A stretch of DNA of 32,866 nt from Pseudoselenomonas ruminantium (GTDB lineage: Bacteria > Bacillota > Negativicutes > Selenomonadales > Selenomonadaceae): assembly GCA_002373045.1 (NCBI GenBank), contig DFHU01000036.1, forward strand, positions 1-32,866, in the 5' to 3' direction. Of this stretch, positions 17,025-23,626 are shown piece by piece. Position 1 is the first letter of the stretch. Each line of letters starts with the position of its first letter. The notes under the pieces are model-generated. The model was not told the DNA's origin. It ran no database searches and saw only the letters and a list, made by a program, of their open reading frames with translations. A program made the position numbers and the translations under genes.

Positions 17025-17111
17025 GCCGATGTGGCGGAATTGGCAGACGCAGCAGACTCAAAATCTGCCGTAGGCAACTACGTATCGGTTCGACTCCGAT
17101 CGTCGGCACCA
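17025..17111 (+). tRNA. tRNA-Leu (CAA anticodon), integration target
   Basis: Acceptor GCCGATG (17025-17031) pairs with CGTCGGC (17101-17107); ACCA is encoded (17108-17111). The anticodon stem GCAGA/TCTGC encloses loop CTCAAAA, giving anticodon CAA (UUG codon). A long variable arm, CGTA-GGCAAC-TACG, marks a class II tRNA. The T arm is ATCGG/CCGAT. The 3' 57 bases are repeated at 32652-32708, so they were probably brought in by the integrated element. Confidence 0.96.
17055..17111 (+). repeat. attL: 57-bp direct repeat of tRNA-Leu 3' part
   Basis: Identical to 32652-32708 except for three positions. Two of the differences are the paired bases of the variable arm (CGTA/TACG here, CGTT/AACG at the right end). 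The third is in the acceptor strand (CGTCGGC here, CATCGGC at right). The shared block begins with GACTCAAAATCTGCCGT, which contains the anticodon loop, the probable crossover. Confidence 0.92.
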
Positions 17112-17123
17112 TATGAATGGTAG

Positions 17124-17154
17124 GGCTTCATGAGATTTTCATGGAGCCTTTTTG
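17124..17154 (+). terminator. Terminator behind tRNA-Leu (element-supplied copy)
   Basis: GGCTTCATGA pairs with TCATGGAGCC, followed by T5. A similar but not identical terminator follows the displaced tRNA end at 32722. Confidence 0.75.
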
Positions 17155-17172
17155 CTATATTTTTTTAAGGGA

Positions 17173-17192
17173 TTGACAGCCAGTTGACAGCC
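17173..17192 (+). repeat. Left pair of TTGACAGCC repeats, candidate integrase arm sites
   Basis: TTGACAGCC at 17173-17181 and 17184-17192, 11 bp apart (about one helical turn), followed by ACCAGAATTTAATC. The right end has the same pair with the same spacing and orientation, followed by ACAAGAACATAATC. Confidence 0.75.
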
Positions 17193-17215
17193 ACCAGAAT
17201 TTAATCGGTAGTGTC

Positions 17216-17262
17216 AAATTTATTTACTTACCCCCATATTTTTACAGGGGCAAGTAAATTTA
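17216..17262 (-). terminator. Terminator of the integrase gene
   Basis: AAATTTATTTACTTACCCC pairs with GGGGCAAGTAAATTT across a short AT loop, directly behind the integrase stop codon on the minus strand. Confidence 0.75.
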
Positions 17263-17271
17263 GGTGTTGTT

Positions 17272-18546
17272 TTAATTTCCTATATGCTTATGTTCAAAAA
17301 ACTGCTTATCACTTAACAGGTCATTTACGCCGCTTTCCAGCCAGCCGCTGACTTTTTGATTCTGTTCCTCGTCAATATGGGTATATATATCCATGGTGAT
17401 TTGGATGCTGGAATGTCCCAGCTGTGTCTGTATATCTTTGAGGTCAAACATGTGGGTGCCTTTCATCCGGCTGGCCATGTCGTGACGCAGCATGTGGAAC
17501 GTGGTCTTAATCCCCAGCTTTTTCCGCACAAAGGAATAGCGGGAACTAAAGGAGCCGGGATTGATGGGTTTGCCGTCCGGCATGGTAAAGAGAAAATCCT
17601 GATTGTCAAAGCCGGGTGTCATCAGCCGCCGTTCCAGTTGGATTTTACGGTAGGCCATGAGTTCACGGCAGAAGTCCGCAGGCAGGGGCAGAATGCGGTT
17701 GCCCTGCTGGGTTTTGGTATCGCCAAGGATAACGGGGCGCGGAGCACCTTTTTCCTCGTTCTGCCCAAGATAAAGGGCGTGCTGGATGTGAAGCGAGCCG
17801 GACTGGATGCGTCCATTCTGGTCGGTTGTCACGGAAAAATCCTGCCATCTAAGAGCCAATACTTCGCTCATACGGGCACCCGTGACAAATTCGGTCAGGA
17901 GAATCCAGCGCCAGCAGTAATAGCAAGAAGTCGGAAAATCAATAAGTTTCTGCCAATCTTCGCGACTGGGGCGGATAAACGCTTTTTTGCGTGGCTTTTT
18001 GGGCAGTTCCAGGTCTTCCGCCGGAGACTCCATAATCAGCCTGCTTTTGACCGCCCGCCGGAGGCACATTTTCATCAGCAGCCGGAAAAAGGCGGCTGTA
18101 CGATAATGGTCTTTGAGTCTGCCGAAGATGACACCTTGCAGATCAATTTCCGTCAGCTTGTCCAGCTTTATGCCGCCCAGTTCTTCTACGGCAATATCCA
18201 GTATATGGCGGTAGCTTTGGGCAGTATTGCCACGGATTTTTGGCTTGGAATAAACCTCAAACCATTTGTCAATCCACTGGCCGACGGTAATGGTGTCTGC
18301 ATCCACATGGGTGACTTTGGCGTATTTCATTTTTAAGGCCGCCAGCCCGTTCAGGGCGTCCGCCTGACTGGGGTAATAAGCATATTTGCGAATCGGTTTT
18401 CCCGTCCTGGGGTTTGTGCCTACCCGAACAGAAGCCACCCATTGATGGCGGCGTTTTGCAAAATAAATACTTCCTTCATGGTCTGCACGTTTGCCGCCCT
18501 TTACTGGGGCGGCTTTTTTATTGTTATTGTCAAACAGGGTTGTCAT
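17272..18546 (-). CDS. int: Tyrosine recombinase, element integrase
   Basis: Site-specific recombinase of the phage-integrase family that inserts the element into tRNA-Leu. The 424 residues comprise an N-terminal Arg/Lys-rich arm-binding region (EGSIYFAKRRHQWVASVRVG), a core-binding domain (TVGQWIDKWFEVYSK), and a catalytic domain with Arg225 (TGARMSEVLALRW), His351-x-x-Arg354 (HMLRH), His378 (LGHSS) and the nucleophile Tyr388 (DIYTHID). ATG at 18546 follows an AGGAGG-type site; the longer frame to 18639 lacks one. It reads toward attL, 160 bp from the tRNA, the classic arrangement. Confidence 0.95.
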   Translation of the reverse strand: MTTLFDNNNKKAAPVKGGKRADHEGSIYFAKRRHQWVASVRVGTNPRTGKPIRKYAYYPSQADALNGLAALKMKYAKVTHVDADTITVGQWIDKWFEVYSKPKIRGNTAQSYRHILDIAVEELGGIKLDKLTEIDLQGVIFGRLKDHYRTAAFFRLLMKMCLRRAVKSRLIMESPAEDLELPKKPRKKAFIRPSREDWQKLIDFPTSCYYCWRWILLTEFVTGARMSEVLALRWQDFSVTTDQNGRIQSGSLHIQHALYLGQNEEKGAPRPVILGDTKTQQGNRILPLPADFCRELMAYRKIQLERRLMTPGFDNQDFLFTMPDGKPINPGSFSSRYSFVRKKLGIKTTFHMLRHDMASRMKGTHMFDLKDIQTQLGHSSIQITMDIYTHIDEEQNQKVSGWLESGVNDLLSDKQFFEHKHIGN

Positions 18547-18601
18547 TTCCCTTACTCCTCCTTTTTTACTTGACTGTAAAAAAAAGAGTAACAGGGAAGG
18601 T

Positions 18602-18836
18602 TGTGAATAAGTATGTGTTTTTCTGTGGATAACCTGCATTTAACTGTGGATTATCCTGTGGATGAAATGTGTATAAAATCCTGACCGGTCATAAAAGCGG
18701 TAACGATTGTGGTCACTAATGCGGTCACAAATGCGGCTATATTATAGCCGGTCGGGAGCCGTAAGGCCTTGATTTTGCTGGCTGCGTCACCTCCCTATAT
18801 GTATATTTAGATATAGACATATATTTTTAATAATAG
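18602..18836. other. Candidate replication origin: DnaA boxes, iterons and AT-rich stretch
   Basis: DnaA-box-like 9-mers on one strand: TGTGAATAA (18602), TGTGGATAA (18624, perfect), TGTGGATTA (18645), TGTGGATGA (18657) and TGTGTATAA (18668). Then come four tandem 12-bp repeats, 18697-18744: GCGGTAACGATT, GTGGTCACTAAT, GCGGTCACAAAT, GCGGCTATATTA. An AT-rich stretch lies at 18796-18836. TGACCGGTCA sits between boxes and iterons at 18682. The combination matches theta-type iteron origins. The region also lies between the repressor and integrase genes, so it may double as an int control region. Confidence 0.6.
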
Positions 18837-18841
18837 TAAGG

Positions 18842-19186
18842 TCAGTCGCCCAGTATATCGTCAATGAGATTGAGGATATTTTGTTTCTGCTTGGGCTTTA
18901 AGCGGGCAAGGCGGCTTTGGAGCCGTTCTTCTACATCCTGCTGTCTGACACCTAAGAGGACATCCGTTGTGACATTCATACATTTTGACAGGGTAATAAT
19001 CCGCTCAATGCTGGGGGCGGAGCGATCCTGTTCCCAGTTGGCGTAGGAAGAAACGGGAATCTTGCAATAATCTGCTACATCCTGCTGGGTAAGCTTGCGT
19101 TCTTCCCGCAGGACTTTGAGCCGTTTCCCCAAGGTCAGATTATCTGACGAGTCAATCTGACCGGTCAACTCTTTTTTCTCCTTCAT
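18842..19186 (-). CDS. XRE-family repressor (cI-like)
   Basis: DNA-binding regulator of 114 residues. The helix-turn-helix is LGKRLKVLREERKLTQQDVADYCKIPVSSYANWEQDRSAPSIERI; the tail after LLGVRQQD is charged and helical. It stands divergent from the Xis-like gene and upstream of the integrase gene on the same strand, the usual place of a lysogeny-type master repressor. AAGGAGG precedes ATG at 19186. TGACCGGTCA lies inside its own 5' coding part (19158-19167). Confidence 0.88.
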   Translation of the reverse strand: MKEKKELTGQIDSSDNLTLGKRLKVLREERKLTQQDVADYCKIPVSSYANWEQDRSAPSIERIITLSKCMNVTTDVLLGVRQQDVEERLQSRLARLKPKQKQNILNLIDDILGD

Positions 19187-19266
19187 TTTGGTTACCTCCT
19201 TCGCCTTTATTGTACCATATTGTGCTATTAAGTGCTAGTAAAATAATTTTTTATCGTAAAAAACAG

Positions 19267-19295
19267 TAGACAAAGCAACCTTATGGCGTTATAAT
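19267..19295 (+). promoter_or_regulatory. Rightward promoter of the element's early genes
   Basis: TAGACA (19267-19272), a 17-bp spacer and TATAAT (19290-19295). It faces the Xis-like gene, opposite to the repressor gene. GTGCTA repeats separated by TTAA lie near 19225 in the same divergent region and may be operators. Confidence 0.75.
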
Positions 19296-19429
19296 GTACC
19301 TGTAATTGCGATAAAACACCTAAGTTTCTACTATGTTTTACTACTTGACAGATAGACAGGTCAATACAATTGTCATTGTCTGTCATGCGGGAACATCTGT
19401 TTTATCACAAAAGGGTTTCAAGGAAGGTA

Positions 19430-19648
19430 GTGATAAGTTTGAATCAGCAAAAGATTTTACTGTCGGTGAAGGAATTTGCGCAAGTCAGCGGTCTTGGTGC
19501 CAATACGATAAGAAACCTGGCACAGATTGACGGCTTTCCTGCTCTCCGCAATGGCAGGCGCATTCTCATTCACCGGCGGGCGGCGGATGCGTGGCTGGAA
19601 GCCCGGGCACTGCACAAGGATTACACGCCGCAGGCGACCGTCTCGTGA
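19430..19648 (+). CDS. Xis-like small helix-turn-helix protein
   Basis: About 72 residues: KILLSVKEFAQVSGLGANTIRNLAQIDGFPALRNGRRILIHRRAADAWLEARA is a MerR/excisionase-type winged helix, as in Tn916 Xis and related HTH_17 proteins. It is probably an excision factor or a regulator. GTG 19430 (5 nt from AGGA) and TTG 19439 (11 nt from AGGAAGG) are both possible starts. First gene behind the rightward promoter. Confidence 0.75.
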   Translation: MISLNQQKILLSVKEFAQVSGLGANTIRNLAQIDGFPALRNGRRILIHRRAADAWLEARALHKDYTPQATVS

Positions 19649-19654
19649 TTGTGG

Positions 19655-20002
19655 ATGAACGCTTTAGGCGGCTGGGTGGCAGAAATCCGTTTTTTCTACA
19701 AACGGCAGGTCTTTCACCCATTATCCCCGCACGGTCAGGCCCTATGGCATTATCTGATGTGGCGGGCCAATGAAGTATTCTGGCAGCTCCCCCTGCGGCT
19801 GTCAGTGCCGGAAATTGCAGGGGCTACGCATATGAGCGCAGCTATGGTCAAAAAAGCCCGTACCGAACTGGAAAAAAGCGGCTACATCCTCACGGAAACC
19901 TATGGGGGCAGCCGTCCAGCGGGCTATGTACTATTGTCCTGCATTACCCCCGGCAAGCCGCTGGAGATCAAGCCGAAAATTGCGGACAAGACAACTCAAT
20001 AA
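19655..20002 (+). CDS. Winged-helix protein, possible replication or control protein
   Basis: About 115 residues. HGQALWHYLMWRANEVFWQLPLRLSVPEIAGATHMSAAMVKKARTELEKSGYILTE is a helix-turn-helix of the GntR/replisome-organiser style, followed by a short beta hairpin and a tail (PGKPLEIKPKIADKT) of the kind that precedes DnaD-like regions in longer proteins. The start is coupled to the previous stop; ATG 19655 is chosen over TTG 19649 with no clear binding site. It is a candidate for the iteron-binding initiator, by location only. Confidence 0.6.
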   Translation: MNALGGWVAEIRFFYKRQVFHPLSPHGQALWHYLMWRANEVFWQLPLRLSVPEIAGATHMSAAMVKKARTELEKSGYILTETYGGSRPAGYVLLSCITPGKPLEIKPKIADKTTQ

Positions 20003-20014
20003 TCAGCAAAGGTG

Positions 20015-20119
20015 GTGACGATTTATTTGCAGCAAAAAAATAAAGTAATCGAATGTAAAAGAGGTCGAAGGGATTGTATAGAGAAAACATTTATTCTAGG
20101 ATTTGTGGTCGGGATATGA
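20015..20119 (+). CDS. Possible 34-residue ORF, coupled to the next
   Basis: GTG at 20015 opens MTIYLQQKNKVIECKRGRR..., ending at TGA 20117-20119, which overlaps the ATG of the next small frame as ATGA. AAAGGTG upstream is a weak binding site. A positively charged middle and hydrophobic end are visible. No family recognised; it may not be expressed. Confidence 0.3.
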   Translation: MTIYLQQKNKVIECKRGRRDCIEKTFILGFVVGI

Positions 20120-20274
20120 CGGACTGCCAAATTCTTGCGAGGCTTAGGAATCATCCACGCAAGGACGTTGTAGTAAATGAGCATGGGGCATTTTTTCAGG
20201 GAGTGTGCATTGCTCGTGCGAAGCTGATAAAGGAGGAAAAAGGTCATGGCGGAAAATTACAGCCGACGGCTTGA
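20116..20274 (+). CDS. Small ORF of unknown function
   Basis: A 52-residue frame, MTDCQILARLRNHPRKDVVV..., starting in an ATGA overlap with the previous frame and running 29 nt into the next gene. The tight overlaps favour a real coupled gene. No family recognised. Confidence 0.4.
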   Translation: MTDCQILARLRNHPRKDVVVNEHGAFFQGVCIARAKLIKEEKGHGGKLQPTA

Positions 20275-20782
20275 TGCCGGGATTATCGAAGTGCGGTTCA
20301 ATAACCTGCAATATTTGCAGATTGAGGACGCGCTGGGCAGGGCAAGCGGCGTCTCCATTGTGCGGGACAGCTGGTATCGGATTGGATTTGACCATAAGGC
20401 GGAACTTTCCGGCGGGCGGTCAATTATTCTGACCTTTCCCGCCCGCCTTGGGGCACTGCCTGCCGACTTTTGTGGGACAAAGCCGGAGGCGCGGGCGGAA
20501 TGGCTGCCGGTCATCATCCGTGCCCTGCAAAAGGTGGGAAGCAGCTACGCATTTGCCGAAGTGCTGACCGGTCTTTATGAGGCCATTGCATGGGGATATG
20601 CAGAAGAACTTGCCGAGTTTGACGGTCTGTTCGACCTGGCTACGATTGCCGGCCGCCAGCGTATGCTTTCCCGCAGGTCGGCCATGGAACACATGCACAA
20701 TTTTGCCCCCAGCCTTGCGACTACGCCGGTTGATATGCTGACCGCGATTGAAAGTGGGGAGGTAGTACGTTATGACACTTGA
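20246..20782 (+). CDS. Conserved-looking element protein of unknown function
   Basis: 178 residues behind an excellent AAAGGAGG site. The first part, AGIIEVRFNNLQYLQIEDALGRASGVSIVRDSWYRIGFDHKAELSGGRSIILTF, looks beta-rich; the second part is helical (AEWLPVIIRALQKVGSSYAFAEVLTGLYEAIAWGYAEEL). No membrane segment, no catalytic motif and no family recognised. It overlaps the next gene by 11 nt, so the two are co-translated, and it belongs to the early gene block behind the promoter at 19267. Confidence 0.75.
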   Translation: MAENYSRRLDAGIIEVRFNNLQYLQIEDALGRASGVSIVRDSWYRIGFDHKAELSGGRSIILTFPARLGALPADFCGTKPEARAEWLPVIIRALQKVGSSYAFAEVLTGLYEAIAWGYAEELAEFDGLFDLATIAGRQRMLSRRSAMEHMHNFAPSLATTPVDMLTAIESGEVVRYDT

Positions 20783-21362
20783 TAACCTCAGCCGTAAAGC
20801 AGTCATCCTCTACGGCTATATTCAGGGATGTGGCGGTGGTGCCCTTGATGAATGGCAGATGCGGGATAAGACCGGCCTTTCCCATGGCACTATCTGCGCC
20901 GCTCGTAAGGAGCTTGTGGATGCAGGTCTTCTTACGTTAGGGAAAGACGGACGCAGAACCACTTACCTTTTGACCAGTCAGGCTGAAAAGTCAACGGGCA
21001 CGCTGGCAGAATCGGACAGAATGACGGAACCTGCCCCCGCCGAAGCGGCACACCCCGTGGAAGCTGCAGAACCCAAGGCCTTGACGGCACTCGTGGAAGT
21101 TCCGCCACCGCCCGCCGTCAAGGCAGGAGTGGTAAAACCTGCGGCACCAGCAGCGGCGCAGGCCGAAATGCCAAGGGTGACGGGCACGTTTGAAAGTATT
21201 GACGATTGGATGGGCATGCTTACCGTGTCTTTGGGCGGTTGTGTCAATGTATCGGAATCGCTGGTCACGCCCAATGAGTACAGCGTTTGGGCGGAAGAAT
21301 ACGGTATGGAAGACCATTATACGGTGACGGAAAATGAATATGGCGGGGTGGATGTAGAGTAG
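20772..21362 (+). CDS. Winged-helix protein with Pro/Ala linker and acidic tail
   Basis: 196 residues in three parts. Residues 1-70 form a winged helix-turn-helix (RKAVILYGYIQGCGGGALDEWQMRDKTGLSHGTICAARKELVDAGLLTLGKDGRRTTYLL). A Pro/Ala-rich linker follows, about residues 80-135, then an acidic C-terminal segment rich in Tyr and Glu (YSVWAEEYGMEDHYTVTENEYGG). The layout suits a DNA-binding regulator with a flexible arm that contacts another protein. TGACCAGTCA occurs inside the gene at 20971-20980. Function unknown; it could control copy number or the amidase gene that follows. Confidence 0.7.
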   Translation: MTLDNLSRKAVILYGYIQGCGGGALDEWQMRDKTGLSHGTICAARKELVDAGLLTLGKDGRRTTYLLTSQAEKSTGTLAESDRMTEPAPAEAAHPVEAAEPKALTALVEVPPPPAVKAGVVKPAAPAAAQAEMPRVTGTFESIDDWMGMLTVSLGGCVNVSESLVTPNEYSVWAEEYGMEDHYTVTENEYGGVDVE

Positions 21363-21371
21363 GAGGCGGCA

Positions 21372-21938
21372 ATGATGAATGTCTTTATCAATCCGGGGCA
21401 CGCACTGGGCGGCAATCCTGATCCGGGATGCGTAAATCAAGCGGAAAACCTGCGCGAGTGTGATATTGCCCTAACCGTTGGCAGTATAACGGGCAAGTTT
21501 CTTGAAGAAGCCGGTTGTACGGTGAGTCTCCTGCAAAGCCATAACCTTGGCGGGGAGTCCCCCGATTATCCGAATGTCACCGACACCGCCAATCACAGCC
21601 TTGCGGATGCCTTTATCTCCATCCACGTCAACGCCGGTGGCGGCAGAGGTGCGGAAACCTTCTGTTACTGGCGGTACGGTGCAGGCGGACGGCTGGCTGC
21701 CTGCATTCAGAATCAGCTGGTCATGGCCATGCAGCCCTTGGACAAAGATTATCTTGACCGGGGCGTAAAGGAACGCCCAAGCCTGTGCGTCCTGCGGGAA
21801 ACCATGATGCCCGCCGTGCTCGTGGAGCTGGGCTTCATTGACAGCGCGGATGTGTGGCTCTTGAAAGAACATCAGGAGGATATGGCAAGGGCCGTGGCCA
21901 GAGGAGTTACGGATTACTGGCAGGAATTGAAGGGCTGA
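21372..21938 (+). CDS. N-acetylmuramoyl-L-alanine amidase (Amidase_3)
   Basis: Zinc enzyme that cuts the bond between MurNAc and L-Ala in peptidoglycan. About 188 residues, the catalytic domain only. Zinc ligands and base fit the family: His in FINPGHALGG, Glu in ENLRECDIAL, His in DAFISIHVNAG and Glu in VLVELGFID. No signal peptide or wall-binding domain, so export would need a holin or another route; none was recognised. AGGAGG precedes ATG at 21372, and ATG 21375 is an alternative. It ends the left gene block before a terminator. Confidence 0.9.
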   Translation: MMNVFINPGHALGGNPDPGCVNQAENLRECDIALTVGSITGKFLEEAGCTVSLLQSHNLGGESPDYPNVTDTANHSLADAFISIHVNAGGGRGAETFCYWRYGAGGRLAACIQNQLVMAMQPLDKDYLDRGVKERPSLCVLRETMMPAVLVELGFIDSADVWLLKEHQEDMARAVARGVTDYWQELKG

Positions 21939-21945
21939 CAACCAA

Positions 21946-21976
21946 AAGACCCGATACAATGATTGTATCGGGTCTT
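21946..21976. terminator. Bidirectional terminator between convergent genes
   Basis: AAGACCCGATACAA (21946-21959) pairs perfectly with TTGTATCGGGTCTT (21963-21976). It separates the amidase gene from a gene on the other strand. Confidence 0.92.
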
Positions 21977-21989
21977 AATAATGTGATGC

Positions 21990-22205
21990 TTATTCTATAA
22001 TACGGTCGGCAAACAGGCGTCTGACGAAATCTCCGATTTTATCTATTGATACACCACGCTGGGGGCCATATTCGTCATAGATTGCATAATCGTTCAGCTC
22101 TTCCAAGACATCATTGCAATCATCATCTGTAAGTTCGGGAATAACTTGTATTTCGTTTTCCTTAACATAAGATTTGACATCATCAATCGTCCAAGTAATG
22201 TTCAT
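21990..22205 (-). CDS. Small acidic protein of unknown function
   Basis: 71 residues, MNITWTIDDVKSYVKENEIQ..., with many Asp and Glu. GAAGGAGG lies in front of the ATG and a matching promoter further upstream, so the gene is well supported although no family was recognised. The size and charge would suit a DNA-mimic or antitoxin-like protein, which is only a guess. It stands between the amidase gene and the end of the left large RNA, on the same strand as that RNA. Confidence 0.75.
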   Translation of the reverse strand: MNITWTIDDVKSYVKENEIQVIPELTDDDCNDVLEELNDYAIYDEYGPQRGVSIDKIGDFVRRLFADRIIE

Positions 22206-22240
22206 AATACAACCTCCTTCGCGGTTATTTCTGCACTTAT

Positions 22241-22269
22241 ATTATACCATAAATATGGTTTTATTTCTA
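22241..22269 (-). promoter_or_regulatory. Promoter of the small acidic protein gene
   Basis: On the minus strand TAGAAA (22269-22264), a 17-bp spacer and TATAAT (22246-22241), with the binding site and ATG 36-40 bp further. Confidence 0.7.
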
Positions 22270-22340
22270 TTATTTTAGGACTGGGTGATATTTAATAACG
22301 ATTGACAACAGACTTAGGAAGGGGGGGAGGACATGTTGAT

Positions 22341-23519
22341 GGACAAAAGAGGATTTGCCCGCCCTGCGGCGTTCCTGCTTTGGTGGACGCTGGCACCCAT
22401 GACGACCTCTGACCGCCATGGGCAGTCAGTGTCCACGTCGCAGGGGAACACCGCTCCCCGCCCTAATACCCATCATAAGAGCCAAACAGTCAGGCGGGGG
22501 CGGACTGTACGGCTGCATTCCCTCGTTTCTCCTTCCAGATGGCCATGCACTGACGTACCACCAGCACAGAGCCATCCTCCCTCCGGCACTCGGTCATTCC
22601 GCCATACAGACCGCCCCCGCGCATAAGAAGCAACAGGCAACGGGTGTCCGTTGGCTTGGGTGGACAGGAATGCTGGCCTGCCTGCGCAGTCCGGCATATC
22701 CCGTCCACGTCGCCACAGACACCTGCTTACTTGACCAGTCAATCTTGATTTAGGTAAACATGTTTCAAAAGGATGATGCGTAAGGTTTGTGTGGCGGGAC
22801 GTGCCTTGCACCTCCCGCAAGGTACAATCCGGCAACCGCAGGCCGTGCCCTTGTCGGTCAAAATCAGAGGCAGGCGGGACGGCAATGAGGGCAGGGGGCC
22901 GTCTCTGCACATGGACGCATTGCGCGTCCATTCTCCGCCCCCTTTCCCCCTACGGCCACGGCAAGCATGGCCTACCCCCTTACCCCCAATTGTCCGCCCT
23001 GCGGTGCTGTGGCTCCTCGGTCGAACAGGGGAATAAGGTGCCACGGGATAGGGGGACAGGGGGCTTGGCAGCCCTCCCTGCGGTCGGGACGACTACGGCG
23101 GCCAGCGAGAGCGGAGTGGGATAACTCGCGCCGCCGTACCCCCTGCCCTCATTGCCTAATGCTGACCAGATGGAGTAGTGGAAGCCTGCTCGTCGTTCAT
23201 ACGTATTCGGTTTGTGTCCGGCTGCTCGGGTGGACAGGTGCCCTGTCCACTTCGCAGCAGACACTTTCCGGCTTTGAAGGCGGGCGGCGGTCGGACTGTA
23301 TGGCTCCATTCCTTCGGGGCTGCCGGTCGTCAGTCTCCTGCCTGTGCGGGTGCTCAGGTCTTCGCACTATTTCCGCCTTAGTAGGAGCCTTCCTCCTTCC
23401 AGCACTTAGTCATTCCGCCTTACAGACCACAGCCGCGCATAGATTGTCACTGGTACGTGTGTCCAACTGCTTTGGTGGACAACTTCGCTACGCTACGTTG
23501 TCCACGTCGCATTAGACAC
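22341..23519 (-). ncRNA. Left copy of a large structured RNA (about 1.18 kb), undescribed as far as I can tell
   Basis: GC-rich, without any supported reading frame, and matching the reverse complement of 31271-32411 along its length. In transcript order: arm A (23519-23459), module S2, arm B (23264-23214), central domain M closed by an 18-bp helix (23156-23139 with 22898-22881), an AT-rich linker with TGACTGGTCA, arm C (22723-22643), module S1 and arm D (22452-22368). Each arm has the form GTGTC...GTGGAC-stem-GTCCAC...GGACAC. Strand is inferred from G-U pairs that become C-A on the other strand, for example GGCCATG/CGTGGCC at 22972-22954. Named large RNAs (OLE, GOLLD, ROOL, HEARO) must be compared; I could not match it by memory. 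No clear promoter. Confidence 0.75.
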
Positions 23520-23626
23520 AATATGTTGACTTGTCAAAAAATAATCTGACCAGTCAGCTGCTCTTTTATCTCATGGCCTAATATGATAAAATATATTTGC
23601 GTTTATTAGAAGGAGAGAAAATACAT

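Noticed and set aside
17356..18336. Long plus-strand frame opposite the integrase gene
   Set aside because: It is the antisense shadow of a clear tyrosine recombinase.
18697..18744. CRISPR array
   Set aside because: The repeats are 12 bp and directly abutting, without spacers; they look like iterons.
22333..23515. Several open frames of 60-180 codons on both strands in the left GC-rich region
   Set aside because: They overlap in many frames, lack binding sites, and differences between the two copies follow base pairing and not codons.
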